A stretch of DNA of 64,000 nt from an uncultured Scytonema sp. (GTDB lineage: Bacteria > Cyanobacteriota > Cyanobacteriia > Cyanobacteriales > Nostocaceae). The stretch is from positions 62,001 through 126,000 of the forward strand of contig CALMVQ010000103.1 of the NCBI GenBank assembly GCA_937873135.1. Reading direction: 5' to 3'. Of the stretch, positions 16,880-26,801 are shown piece after piece (positions within the stretch are counted from its first letter, which is position 1; each line of letters opens with the position of its first letter). The position numbers and the translations under genes are program-made. The notes beneath the pieces are model-generated. The model saw only the letters and a list, made by a program, of their open reading frames with translations. It was not told the DNA's origin and ran no database searches.

Positions 16880-18823
16880 ATGACATTTGATAAGCTTAAA
16901 CAATTTCGACAAGGTGTATACACCCTTTTGGGTAATGCTAAAGATGCTCTGCTTGATTTAATGGATGCAGTATTAGTGACACGTAGTGTTTATTCATTTG
17001 TGGAACTATCAGTATCTCCAGTATTTAGACGGCAGTGGCCTAGTATCTACGAAGCAATAGAAGACAGTAATCCGCCAAGAGAAGAATTGATGAGGTTGTA
17101 TATCGAACAATTTCCTCAAACAGAGCAAATCATATTAGCAGGAGATCATACGGCTTGGTCGAGGCTTGAAGCTCCGACACTTAAAGAGCGCACCTATGAG
17201 CATCAAGCTTAACCTTTATCAGGGGCGAAACCCGTAACATTGGGGCAAGGTTATAGTACAATCGCGATTATTCCTGAAACAGAGGGTAGTTGGGCATTAC
17301 CCCTATTACATGAGCGGATCACTAGTTTTGAAAATCCCATTGAAAAAGCAGCGTCACAATTAAGACTTGTCTGTAAAAATCTCCCAAAACGTGCATTATC
17401 ATTGTGGGATGCGGAATATGGTTGTGCCAGTTTTGTGAAACAGACCTCATACCAATTCACGAAAGTCCTGATACAAATAAAGCATCAAGAATAAAACCCC
17501 AACCTGTAATAGAAGCAACGATTGATGTATTTAATTTATCCAAGCGTTGCCTAATGAATTCTCGTAATTCATCCAAAGTTATGAAGCAATCCCTTCTTAA
17601 ATTTCTTTTAATCTCCTCCCACAAACGCTCAATCGGGTTAACTTGTGGTGTATGTGGTGGTTGAAATAATAAAATGATATTCTCTGGTACCTGAAGATAC
17701 TGACTAAAATGAAACGCTCCGTTATCTAATTGGAGGATATGTATATCTTGAGTATAAGTAGCAGAAAACTTTTCTAGAAATATATTAAAACAGGTTGTAT
17801 TTAAATGAGAGAATTCCCAAATGAAATACTCTCCAGTCAACGGTTCTACCAATCCGTATAAATAAAAGTTATCTCGTTTCCATTGCATTATCCCTATAGG
17901 TTTTATACCTTTGGACGTAATTAATCTTCCTGCTTCAGTTTTTAATCCTACACGACTTTCATCTCCACACCAATATCTAATTCTCCTCTGTTTATCTGTT
18001 GGTGCTATTACGTATTTTTTAATAACCTCTAAGAATTGTGGGAGTTTTTTTTAAATTCTTCTTCTGACGAAGGCTGATACAAAATTCCTACTGGTCGTGG
18101 CACTTTTAGCTTGGCTTTCATTTGATAATGTACTGTGCACCTCCAGCTTATAAGGGGTCGGGTCGTCCCCGAAAGCATGGTGCTAAATTTAAACTCAACG
18201 AACCCACAACATGGGGCGAAGTAGCATCTGTCTTGGAAGTGGATGACCCAAAATTGGGGCTCCTCAGGGTTAGTTTGTGGCAAGATTTGCAATGCACGCA
18301 AAGCAGCTGATCGCTCTTCGGTCGCTACTGAGAGTGGAACGTCTGGATGAGCATGGCAACTTGAGAGTATTAAAACCTTTGTGGTTAGCATGGGTTGGGG
18401 AACAAATGCCACCTTTGTCAGAAGTTTGGCGGATGTACTTGCGTCGCTTCACGATTGATCATTGGTATCGCTTTTTCAAGCAACGTTTACATTGGACAGT
18501 ACCAAAATTAAGTACAACAGAGCAATGTGAAAATTGGAGTGACTTAATGCCGTTAATGACTTGGGAGTTATGGCTAGCCCGTGATATCGTTGCTGATAAT
18601 CCTCTCCCTTGGCAGAAGTCAATGGATAAATTGACCCCCGGAAGAGTTGCTCAGGCTATGGGTGGAGTTTTAGCAGTGATTGGTACTCCAACCCTTCCAC
18701 CCAAACCACAAAGGATTGTCCCAAGGTTGGACACCAGGTAAACGCCGTAGCCGTAAAAACCGATATCCAACTGTTAAAAAGACTGCTTCTAAACCACGCA
18801 AAGAACAACAAAAATCTGCTTAA
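16880..18823 (+). pseudogene. IS701-like DDE transposase, multiply disrupted
   Basis: Segment 1 (16,880-17,212) ends in TAA at 17,210-17,212. The same frame continues with PLSGAKPVTLGQGYSTIAI to about 17,450, so this is a simple nonsense change. The frame is then interrupted by an antisense IS630 fragment and resumes at about 18,125 with MYCAPPAYKGSGRPRKHG. It shifts frame near 18,290 (LRVERLDEHGNLRVLKPLW, DHWYRFFKQRLHWTVP), and shifts again near 18,725 to end in a Lys/Arg-rich tail at 18,823. It encodes a DDE transposase of the IS4/IS701 group; no activity is possible in this state. Confidence 0.85.
17457..18121 (-). pseudogene. IS630-family transposase fragment inside the IS701 gene
   Basis: The C-terminal DDE domain is clear: WCGDESRVGLKT, LQLDNGAFHFS and LFQPPHTPQVNPIERLWEEIKRNL. 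It starts abruptly at MKAKLKVPRPVGI with no helix-turn-helix domain, so the 5' part is lost. The frame changes at an A8 tract (T8 at 18,045-18,052 on the plus strand), a place where IS630 elements often use ribosomal frameshifting. The canonical Asn-Gly in LDNG (usually D-N-A/G) is retained. No terminal repeats were found at either junction. Confidence 0.8.
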
Positions 18824-18907
18824 TCTCAAATATCTTCATTCTTGGAGGTTGTGTTTTATGAACTCAGAACTGCTGGGTCATTTCTTACTGCCTAGTCTAA
18901 ACTCCAG

Positions 18908-19361
18908 CTCTAAGACCAGTCTCCTAAAAGTTTTAACACCGCGCCTGGTGGCAACTCGATTTTTTCAGGTGTAATTATGGTATGCATATTCGCCTGCCTT
19001 TAGAAACTCCGACCACGCTGAATCTAATTGTACCTGCTCAATTAGAGTCAACGTAATTGAGCAATCTCAACCAAATACTGAAAAATGCTGTAAGTTGAGA
19101 ACACAAACAAGGATCTATTTGAGAGCGTGCGTAACTTCTATGGGATTCAACTGAGAAGCGCTATATTTTAGCCAGCAAGCACAAATAAAAAAGGGCGGAC
19201 AACTTGCCCACCCTATAAAAAATAAAAAGTATTCTGTTCAGGTCAAAAATGTGAGTGAATTTTACGTTCTATCTTTTACTCCAGAACCTATGTAAGATTA
19301 TTTACCTTCTTTTTGACTTACAAGACGGCTCGGGAGTCGCTGATAGCTAAAAGCTTAACAA
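18908..19361. other. Gene-free stretch after the IS701 element, with tkt terminator
   Basis: No gene. It contains a repeat of the motif TGGGATTCAACTGAGAAGCG (19,141-19,160, also near 8374) and the tkt terminator. Confidence 0.6.
19189..19220 (-). terminator. Probable terminator of tkt
   Basis: On the minus strand AGGGTGGGC and GTCCGCCCT pair (two G-U pairs) around a short loop and are followed by a T-rich run. It lies about 140 nt after the tkt stop. Confidence 0.6.
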
Positions 19362-21374
19362 TTAACCCAACTGTTCTTTCGCCTTAGTGATGATGTTGTC
19401 AACGGTGTAGCCAAACTTTTCTAATGCAACGGGACCTGGGGCAGAAACGCCGAAGCGGTCAACACTAATCATCGCGCCTTCAGTGCCAATGTAACGGTGC
19501 CAACCGAAGCTAGAAGCTGCTTCCACAACTAAGCGCTTGGTAATCGACTTTGGCAATACAGACTCGCGGTATTCTGCGGGTTGCTCATCGAACAATTCCC
19601 AAGAAGGTAAGGAGACGACACGAACTTTTTTACCTTCAGCACGGAGTTTGTCAGCAGCTTCTACACACATGTAGACTTCACTACCAGTACTAATGAGGAT
19701 TATGTCCGGAGTTCCCTCACTATCAGCGATGATGTAACCACCCTTAGTCACACCCTCAATTGAGGAACCAGCTAACTGAGGTAGGTTTTGCCGACAGAAA
19801 ATCAGCAAGGTGGGGCGATGTTGATTGGCGTATTCCACCGCTACCTTGTAAGCACCTGAGGTTTCGTTACCATCAGCAGGACGAATCACTGTCAAGTTGG
19901 GAATTGCCCGCAGTGCAGCGATGGTTTCTACTGGTTGGTGAGTTGGACCATCTTCACCCAAACCAATTGAGTCGTGAGTCATCACATAAATGACTCCAGC
20001 TTGGGAGAGTGCCGACAGGCGAATTGCTGCCCGCATGTAATCAGTGAACACCAGGAATGTTGCACAGTAGGGAATTAGACCCGAACCGTGCAGCGCAATA
20101 CCGTTACAAATTGCGCCCATACCATGCTCGCGGACACCGAAGCGGAGGTTACGGTTTTGGTATTGTCCTTTTTGGAAGTCACCATATCCTTTCAGCAAGG
20201 TGTTGTTAGAGTGGGCAAGATCCGCAGAACCACCGATGAGTTGTGGTAAAACTGGAGCTAAAGCATTGAGGGTGGCTTCAGAAGTTTTACGAGTGGCTAT
20301 TGCTTTGTCACTCGGGGAGTATTTAGGAAGAGCTTTATCCCAATCTGTAGGTAGTTTGCCGCTGAGATATTGCTCAAATACAGCAGCATCTTCAGGATAC
20401 TTGTGTTTGTAGTCGGCGAAGGTTTTGTTCCACTCAGTTTCTAAATTTTCGCCACGCTCGATAGCTTTACGCCAGTGATTGAGTACATCTTGTGGTACTT
20501 CAAATTCTGGGTATTCCCAACCTAGATTGTCGCGAGTAAGTTTAATTTCATCCTTACCGAGAGCCGCACCGTGAGCGTCAGCGCTGTTAGCTTTGTTCGG
20601 GGAACCATAGCCGATAGTTGTTGTCACCTTGATAAAACTCGGCTTATCGGTAACGGCTTTGGCTGCTTCTAACGCTTTGTGAATTGCTTCTAAATCCGTG
20701 TTGCCATCCTCAACGTGCTGTACGTGCCAACCGTAAGCTTCAAAACGCTTAGAAACATCTTCAGTGAAGGAAACATCCGTTGAACCATCAATAGAGATGT
20801 GGTTGTCGTCATACAGAGCAATCAGCTTGCCTAATCCCAAGTGTCCCCCTAAGGAACAGGCTTCTCCGGAAACGCCTTCCATGTTACAACCATCACCTAA
20901 AATTACGTAGGTGTAGTGGTCAACAATTTTTGCATCAGGCTTGTTGAATTTTGCGGCAAGATGTGCTTCTGCCATTGCTAAACCGACGCCATTGGCAATT
21001 CCTTGTCCCAAAGGTCCGGTCGTGACTTCCACACCTGGTGTTTCAAAGTTTTCTGGGTGACCAGGGGTTTTAGAACCCCACTGGCGGAACTGCTTAATGT
21101 CCTCTATTGTCACGCTGTCGTAACCAGTTAAGTAGAGTAGAGCATACTGCAACATACAGCCGTGACCAGCAGACAAGACAAAGCGATCACGGTTAAACCA
21201 CTTGGGATTTTTCGGGTTAAACCGCAGCAGTCTATCCCACAGAACAAACGCCATTGGCGCTGCACCCATTGGTAGTCCTGGGTGACCAGACTTAGCTTTT
21301 TCTACGGCATCAATTGCCAAAAAGCGGATTGAGTTGATACAAAGTTCTTCGAGGGTTTGGGTTGCAACAACCAT
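19362..21374 (-). CDS. tkt: Transketolase
   Basis: 670 residues, full length. N-terminal thiamine diphosphate domain: [23 protein letters not shown] and the binding motif [13 protein letters not shown]. Pyrimidine domain: [21 protein letters not shown] and [16 protein letters not shown], then the C-terminal domain. It moves two-carbon units between sugar phosphates in the Calvin cycle and the pentose phosphate pathway, with Mg2+ and ThDP, in the cytosol. The ATG at 21,374 ([11 protein letters not shown]) gives the usual cyanobacterial start. It links functionally to fbp-tal-zwf-opcA at 45-50 kb. Confidence 0.97.
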   Translation of the reverse strand: MVVATQTLEELCINSIRFLAIDAVEKAKSGHPGLPMGAAPMAFVLWDRLLRFNPKNPKWFNRDRFVLSAGHGCMLQYALLYLTGYDSVTIEDIKQFRQWGSKTPGHPENFETPGVEVTTGPLGQGIANGVGLAMAEAHLAAKFNKPDAKIVDHYTYVILGDGCNMEGVSGEACSLGGHLGLGKLIALYDDNHISIDGSTDVSFTEDVSKRFEAYGWHVQHVEDGNTDLEAIHKALEAAKAVTDKPSFIKVTTTIGYGSPNKANSADAHGAALGKDEIKLTRDNLGWEYPEFEVPQDVLNHWRKAIERGENLETEWNKTFADYKHKYPEDAAVFEQYLSGKLPTDWDKALPKYSPSDKAIATRKTSEATLNALAPVLPQLIGGSADLAHSNNTLLKGYGDFQKGQYQNRNLRFGVREHGMGAICNGIALHGSGLIPYCATFLVFTDYMRAAIRLSALSQAGVIYVMTHDSIGLGEDGPTHQPVETIAALRAIPNLTVIRPADGNETSGAYKVAVEYANQHRPTLLIFCRQNLPQLAGSSIEGVTKGGYIIADSEGTPDIILISTGSEVYMCVEAADKLRAEGKKVRVVSLPSWELFDEQPAEYRESVLPKSITKRLVVEAASSFGWHRYIGTEGAMISVDRFGVSAPGPVALEKFGYTVDNIITKAKEQLG

Positions 21375-21910
21375 AATCTCTTGTTCTTTACGACGGGTTA
21401 GCACTCTTTGAGCCAGACTCCACTTGGGGAGGCAAAAAGCAATGTGGGTTTTGAGAGCGAGTTAGCAGTGTGGACGTTCTTCCCGCAATTGCGTTCTCTC
21501 CACCAAACTTATCGCCTTATTGCCGTGCTGTTTTGGATCTCCCCAAGGCAGTATCTTCATCATCCCATTGGTACTTGTTGACGGACAAGCCGCATAACTC
21601 GGGATAATTGATTTGAATCTTGAATTATTTTATAAAGAATTCCCCCAGTTATCAGTTGCCAAAGGGACTGAATTATGCTTTCTCCCGTCCCGGACTCTGT
21701 AGGGAATACCCCTACAGACTACCATACTTTTACTGAAGAAAAAACCCAGTACTGAGAACTCATTCGTCAGAATTGTTCAAGGAAAATTGGGATAGTGGCG
21801 ATCGCTGCGGTGGAAATCATGAGACTGCCAGAAGCATAGCAGTCTTCTTCAAAGGATGTATTCTGCGTACAAACTTCTTAAACTAAATCCAAAATTTCAA
21901 ATCTCCTACT
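21375..21910. other. tkt upstream region, gene-free
   Basis: Lies between tkt and the end of fabF on the same strand. No gene or convincing RNA. A HIP1-like GGCGATCGCT occurs at about 21,797. Confidence 0.5.
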
Positions 21911-23161
21911 TTAGAGGTACTTTTTAAAGGCTAGCGTGACATTGTGTCCGCCAAAACCAAACGAATTTGATAGTGCGACTCGAACATCTAATTCGCGGCT
22001 GAATTTAGGAATATAATCCAAGTCACATTCAGGATCGGGATTTTCCAGATTGATTGTCGGTGGAACTCGGTTATTCGCGATCGCTAGTACTGTGGCGACG
22101 GCTTCAATACCTCCAGAACCGCCCAATAGATGACCTGTCATTGATTTGGTGGAACTAACTGCTACCTTATAGGCATGTTCGCCCAAAGCTTTTTTCATTG
22201 CTGCGGTTTCCGTTGAATCGTTAGCCGAGGTGCTTGTGCCGTGAGCATTAATGTAAGTGACTTGCTGTGGGGTTAGTCCGGCATCCTTCAAAGCCAGTTG
22301 GATAGCTCTAAAGGCTCCATCCCCACCGGGAGCCGGGGATGTCATATGATAGGCATCGCATGTCATCCCGTAGCCAACGATTTCCCCATAAATCCTCGCA
22401 CCACGACTGAGAGCGTGTTGCAGTTCTTCGAGGATTAAAATACCCGCACCTTCACCCATGACAAATCCATCGCGATCGCGATCAAACGGACGACTCGCAT
22501 GTTCCGGATCGTCATTGCGAGTTGAAAGTGCCCTCGCTGCCGCAAATCCGGCTATGGACAGAGGTGTCACTGCTGCCTCAGTTCCCCCACTTATCATCGC
22601 TTGGGCATATCCCCCTTGAATCAGGCGAAAAGCATCACCTATGGCGTTTGAGCCTGCGGCACAAGCGGTTACTGAACAGGAATTTGGTCCTTTGGCACCA
22701 GTGTGAATTGCCGTTAATCCGGCTGCCATATTGGCAATCATCATCGGTATCATGAAAGGACTACAGCGATCAGGACCACGGTTGAGGTAAATTGTTTGTT
22801 GGTCTTCCAACACCTTAAGACCACCAATACCAGAACCAATCATTACGCCTATTTGTTCGGCGTTCAAATCGTTAATGACTAACTTGGCATCCGCAAGAGC
22901 CTGTTTTGCAGCTGAAACGCCAAATTGGGCAAACCTGTCCATGCGCTTAGCTTCTTTGCGCTCCATGTAGTCGTGCGGATCGAAGTTTTTCACTTCACCT
23001 GCAATGCAGCAATCATGGCGTGACGTGTCAAACAAGGTAATTTTGCCAATACCATTGCGCCCGCTTACCAATCCTTCCCAATATTCAACTGGTGTATTAC
23101 CAATCGGTGTAATTGCGCCGACACCAGTGACAACAACGCGTTTACGTATAAAATCACTCAT
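21911..23161 (-). CDS. fabF: 3-oxoacyl-[ACP] synthase II (KAS II)
   Basis: 416 residues. The ketosynthase catalytic triad is visible: Cys in SVTACAAGSNAIG, His in INAHGTSTSANDSTE and His in STKSMTGHLLGGSGG; the C-terminal glycine-rich FGFGGHN motif is present. It condenses malonyl-ACP with a growing acyl-ACP, releasing CO2, in fatty acid synthesis. The start MSDFIRKRVVVTG at 23,161 is preferred over an upstream in-frame start. acpP lies about 200 bp upstream on the same strand, the usual acpP-fabF order. Confidence 0.97.
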   Translation of the reverse strand: MSDFIRKRVVVTGVGAITPIGNTPVEYWEGLVSGRNGIGKITLFDTSRHDCCIAGEVKNFDPHDYMERKEAKRMDRFAQFGVSAAKQALADAKLVINDLNAEQIGVMIGSGIGGLKVLEDQQTIYLNRGPDRCSPFMIPMMIANMAAGLTAIHTGAKGPNSCSVTACAAGSNAIGDAFRLIQGGYAQAMISGGTEAAVTPLSIAGFAAARALSTRNDDPEHASRPFDRDRDGFVMGEGAGILILEELQHALSRGARIYGEIVGYGMTCDAYHMTSPAPGGDGAFRAIQLALKDAGLTPQQVTYINAHGTSTSANDSTETAAMKKALGEHAYKVAVSSTKSMTGHLLGGSGGIEAVATVLAIANNRVPPTINLENPDPECDLDYIPKFSRELDVRVALSNSFGFGGHNVTLAFKKYL

Positions 23162-23251
23162 GACTAAGTTAGAGAATAGGGAGTAGGTAGGGGCAGGTTT
23201 AATCATAGATAACATCTGGATACTATCCGATGTGATCTCAAACCCGCCCGT

Positions 23252-23275
23252 ACAGGAGTAGGGAGTAGGGAGTAG
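23252..23275. repeat. GGAGTAG short tandem repeats
   Basis: Tandem heptamers between acpP and fabF, followed by simple TTGT/CCCA repeats to about 23,365. Confidence 0.6.
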
Positions 23276-23368
23276 GAATTTTTGGTTGTCGGTTGTTAGT
23301 TATCAGTCGAAATTTCTCCGACTTACTAACGCTCTTCCCACTCTCCATTTCCCACTCCCATTCCCCAT

Positions 23369-23620
23369 TTAGGCGGATGCAGCAACTTTATTGTTAATGT
23401 AATCTGCCGCCTCTTGAACGGTTGTAATCTTTTCGGCGGCTTCATCAGGAATTTCGATATCAAACTCTTCTTCCAACGCCATAACCAGTTCAACGGTATC
23501 GAGAGAATCTGCCCCCAAATCGTTGGCAAAATTCGATTGTGGTTTAACCGTGTCGGCCTCAACACTTAGTTGCTCGACGACGATTTTCTTGACCTTTTCA
23601 AAAGTTTCCGCTTGGCTCAT
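23369..23620 (-). CDS. acpP: Acyl carrier protein
   Basis: 83 residues, acidic and four-helical, with the phosphopantetheine attachment serine in [19 protein letters not shown]. It carries acyl chains as thioesters for fatty acid and lipid A synthesis (partners fabF and lpxD in this window). A good GAGGAAT-like ribosome site precedes the ATG. First gene of the acpP-fabF unit. Confidence 0.97.
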   Translation of the reverse strand: MSQAETFEKVKKIVVEQLSVEADTVKPQSNFANDLGADSLDTVELVMALEEEFDIEIPDEAAEKITTVQEAADYINNKVAASA

Positions 23621-23993
23621 GAAAAAATTCCTCTACCAGTTGCTATAATCCGCTTTTCAATGGACTACATATTTTTGAGCATATACATCTTATCTGATAG
23701 CGCGAGCGCATACACTGTGTAAATGGTTTTGTTTTGCAATTCTTATACCAAGTTGCATTCAAACGCAATACATGGGTATAGGACATCGGCACTTCAGCTG
23801 TTAGCTGACTGCTCACTGCTTAGTCTCACTAAATTTTTGGAGAACGTCCATTCTGGCACATCGACAGCTTCATAGCTTTAAACCATCATTCATTACTTGC
23901 CACGCAGACAATTATCCTGACTCCTGTCTCCTGTCTCCAGCAGTGATAAAACAGTTATTGTTAAGAGCGACTACCCAAAATTAATCATTACTT
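23621..23993. other. Divergent promoter region of acpP and the HdrB-like gene
   Basis: Gene-free gap between two genes transcribed away from each other. No specific site could be assigned. Confidence 0.5.
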
Positions 23994-24899
23994 ATGCTAT
24001 CCCATACTTTAAAATACGCTTACTTCCCAGGCTGTGTTGCCCAAGGTGCCTGCCGGGAACTTCACTCCTCAACTGTTGCCCTCTCACACGCACTGGGTAT
24101 CGAACTAGTCGAACTCAAAAAAGCTGCCTGCTGCGGTTCCGGCACATTTAAAGAAGATTCTCAACTGTTGGAAGATACAGTTAATGCCCGAAATATTACT
24201 TTAGCAGAAGAATTAAATTTACCTCTTCTGACTCATTGCAGTACTTGTCAAGGTGTCATTGGTCATGTTGATGATCGCCTGAAAGCATGCCAGCAAACAG
24301 ACCTCACTTATATCAAGCAGGTTAATGGTTTGTTACAAAAAGAAGGCTGTTCCCCTTATCAGGGGACTACAGAAGTTAAACACCTTCTCTACGCCCTGAT
24401 CACAGACTACGGGCTTGAGGAAATTCAAAATCGCGTTCAGCGCAAGTTAACAGGACTAAAATGTGCGGCTTTCTACGGCTGCTATCTTCTCCGTGCCCAA
24501 AAAGCGATGCCCTATGACGATCCCTTCCAACCGAAAGCAATGGAAAATGTTTTTCGGACTGTAGGCGCAACGCCAATCTACTATAGAGGTCGTACACAGT
24601 GTTGCGGTTGGCCTCTTTCCAGCTACGCCACAACCCAATCTTTTCAAATGGCAGGGACGCATATCCAAGAAGCCTTAGAAGCTGGTGCTGATTGTCTAGT
24701 CACTCCTTGTCCTCTGTGCCATCTAAACTTAGATTCTCGTCAACCAGAGGTAGAAAAGGTCATTGGACGGAAACTTGGTTTACCAGTACTACATTTACCC
24801 CAGTTGATTGCTTTAGCTGTTGGGGTTAGCCCAAAAGTATTGGGTTTAGAACGGCACATCGTTTCTACCAAACCAGTGTTAGAAAAGTTGGGAATGTAA
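23994..24899 (+). CDS. CoB-CoM heterodisulfide reductase subunit B family protein
   Basis: 301 residues with two CCG (cysteine-rich) domains: YFPGC near residue 10, ACCGSG at about 45, THCSTCQG at about 82, then AAFYGCYLLR, RTQCCGWPLS and TPCPLCHLNL. These ligands bind iron-sulfur clusters in HdrB and in the C subunit of non-classical succinate dehydrogenases. In cyanobacteria the protein is thought to act with succinate dehydrogenase or a related quinone-linked oxidoreductase; the partner is not in the window. Divergent from acpP. Confidence 0.88.
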   Translation: MLSHTLKYAYFPGCVAQGACRELHSSTVALSHALGIELVELKKAACCGSGTFKEDSQLLEDTVNARNITLAEELNLPLLTHCSTCQGVIGHVDDRLKACQQTDLTYIKQVNGLLQKEGCSPYQGTTEVKHLLYALITDYGLEEIQNRVQRKLTGLKCAAFYGCYLLRAQKAMPYDDPFQPKAMENVFRTVGATPIYYRGRTQCCGWPLSSYATTQSFQMAGTHIQEALEAGADCLVTPCPLCHLNLDSRQPEVEKVIGRKLGLPVLHLPQLIALAVGVSPKVLGLERHIVSTKPVLEKLGM

Positions 24900-25556
24900 T
24901 GGAGAGGGAAAGTATTGACTCTCCCCGGTCTGAAGACGCGGGGATTCATGAGATTAAAGTTGTACAGAGGATACCTTAGTCGGTACATGCCACAATCTTA
25001 ATCTAATTGGCGCAGTCAAAGCGCTCCTACGCACTCCACTAAGGTCAAGCCCCAGCATTGTGCTTACTCGCCACGCTCCGAAACACATCTTCAAGGGTTT
25101 TCAACGTGTTTTCTTATAATTATAAAATCACCCGTTAAAAACCCCTGAGAAGTAGGATAATTGCGACGAACTTCGTACTGGGAGCAATGCGATGAGCGTG
25201 AGGTAGATCCAAAAAAGGGCGATCGCCTCCACTTGCTTCGCAGTACTAAAAAATATTTAATACATACCGTGTAGTTGTAAATACTTAATAATTTTGGAGA
25301 AACTTGGAATGATTATTATTAGCATAAACAGGAATTTCAGTACTGTACGTTCGCTCAGCTATTGAGGGGTGAGAGGAATTAATGCCTGACTGGGTAAAAA
25401 ACAAAAGAATTGTGGATCTGCAAAACATAAACCGTGTAATACTTGGAAAAAGCTGTGGGAGATTAACCGTGTACTACATTGAATAAGGGAAATCAGGTGT
25501 TTCCATGTAATATATGGGTTCTCAGAAGTCTGTGAACAGGCAAAAATTCTTTACGG
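24900..25556. other. Gene-free stretch with IS605-type remnant
   Basis: The left half is a non-autonomous IS200/IS605 derivative (24,911-25,145). The right half is AT-rich and contains a HIP1 octamer at about 25,220; no gene recognised. Confidence 0.6.
24911..25145 (-). mobile_element. Non-autonomous IS200/IS605 derivative (PATE-like)
   Basis: The right-end motif GACTCTCCCCGGTCTGAAG resembles the end next to tnpB at 9061. At 25,090-25,135, in the same orientation, is the GTTGAAAACCC-type left-end hairpin with TTATAATTATAA. About 235 bp with no transposase between the ends: an internally deleted element. Confidence 0.55.
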
Positions 25557-25748
25557 ATGGGTTTTGAAACAATGCAAATTGACCCTTTTAGGAATGCTTT
25601 AGGAGGCAAAACAGAAGCAAATAAGGATTTACGACAAATTGCTTTGTTAAATCAAATTTTGGTGACTAAAAGCATAGCAGAAGGTTCAGAGTTTTATCAG
25701 GCGAAAGAAGATTGGGTATCAGCACAGGCAGTCAAGCAAGTCTACTAA
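25557..25748 (+). CDS. Small hypothetical protein
   Basis: 63 residues with plausible soluble composition (MQIDPFRNALGGKTEANKDL, IALLNQILVTKSIAEGSEFYQAKEDW). No family recognised and no strong ribosome site. It may be a small native gene or the remains of a longer one. Confidence 0.35.
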   Translation: MGFETMQIDPFRNALGGKTEANKDLRQIALLNQILVTKSIAEGSEFYQAKEDWVSAQAVKQVY

Positions 25749-25792
25749 GCACTTCAGCCGAAGCATCAAGCACTCCTGAATCCCCCCAATCT

Positions 25793-26608
25793 TTATTGAG
25801 AAATAAACCAATCTATAAGTTTTCGTGCAATGCTTAACTTCGGGGGAATTTGCGGCAGGTTGTGTTTGTTGAACCAACCAGCATCTGCTAACTCTTGCGG
25901 ATCAATAAGAATTTCGCCATCAGCATAGGTTGCTGTAAACCCAATCATTAGCGAATTTGGAAATGGCCAAGGTTGAGAGCCAAAATAACGGATATCCTTG
26001 ACTGAAATTCCTGTTTCCTCGTATGTTTCACGTATCACAGTTTCTTCAAGCGATTCTCCTGGTTCAACAAAGCCAGCGATCGCACTATATAAAGATTTAG
26101 GAAATCTGTGAGAACGTGCTAACAAGAGATCTTCATTACGAGTGACTAAAACAATAACTGCGGGTGAAAGACGAGGGTAGTTCACCAACCCACAGTTCAG
26201 ACAGCGCTTAGCACGCTGATCCGGTAATTGTGTTGTTTGGGTTGCACAATGGCCGCAGTATTGGTGAGTACGATCCCATTCAGAAATCTGAAATGCAAGA
26301 CCACTTAAAGAAAAAAAGTCTTCCTCTAGACTACCAAACAGCTCGCGCAGTCCGTTGAAAGTCATACCCGCAGGAGCGATGGTATCTTTGGGTAGTTCGG
26401 CACAATAGCAATCTTGATTGTCAAGGGTTCCAAGAAATTGTGTTCTCACGGGCTTGACACCAATGTCTGCTAATTCAATCGAACGAGGAATCTGGTGAGT
26501 TAAGGTTCCTACACACTCAACCAGCAGCTTGTTACCCATAAAAGCAAACCACCAAGCGGGTTGTGACCGTTCGTATGGTGGTTTAATACCAGGAATAAAG
26601 GTTCGCAT
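25793..26608 (-). CDS. nudC: NADH pyrophosphatase / NAD-capped RNA hydrolase
   Basis: 271 residues. N-terminal NudC-like domain, a zinc ribbon (CGHCATQTTQL...KRCLNCG), and the Nudix box GFVEPGESLEETVIRETYEETGI (GX5EX7REUXEEXGU complete), followed by the NudC signature SQPWPFPNSLM. It hydrolyses NADH to NMNH and AMP and can decap NAD-RNA. ATG at 26,608. No obvious operon partner. Confidence 0.95.
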   Translation of the reverse strand: MRTFIPGIKPPYERSQPAWWFAFMGNKLLVECVGTLTHQIPRSIELADIGVKPVRTQFLGTLDNQDCYCAELPKDTIAPAGMTFNGLRELFGSLEEDFFSLSGLAFQISEWDRTHQYCGHCATQTTQLPDQRAKRCLNCGLVNYPRLSPAVIVLVTRNEDLLLARSHRFPKSLYSAIAGFVEPGESLEETVIRETYEETGISVKDIRYFGSQPWPFPNSLMIGFTATYADGEILIDPQELADAGWFNKHNLPQIPPKLSIARKLIDWFISQ

Positions 26609-26801
26609 GGGAAAAAATTTAACGTGAGATCGACAAGTGCTGGTAATAGGGAATTGGGAATTACTAAATACAAAAGTTGCTAGTAATTCTCAATTAAAAG
26701 TATATATTAATACATTTACAACTCAGCCTTTTTTAATTTTTAATTCTGCGCTCGCAGTATAAGCAACTTGGGTTAATTGCTAATTGCCAGAACACTCATC
26801 G

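Larger units (their letters stand above)
16702..18907 (+). mobile_element. IS701-like insertion sequence, degraded and interrupted
   Basis: Bounded by the perfect 15-bp inverted repeat CTGGAGTTTAGACTA (16,702-16,716) / TAGTCTAAACTCCAG (18,893-18,907). CTAA lies directly outside the left end and two bases outside the right end, which fits the YTAR-type targets of IS701. The transposase inside is broken by a nonsense codon, frameshifts and an inserted IS630 fragment. Confidence 0.8.
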
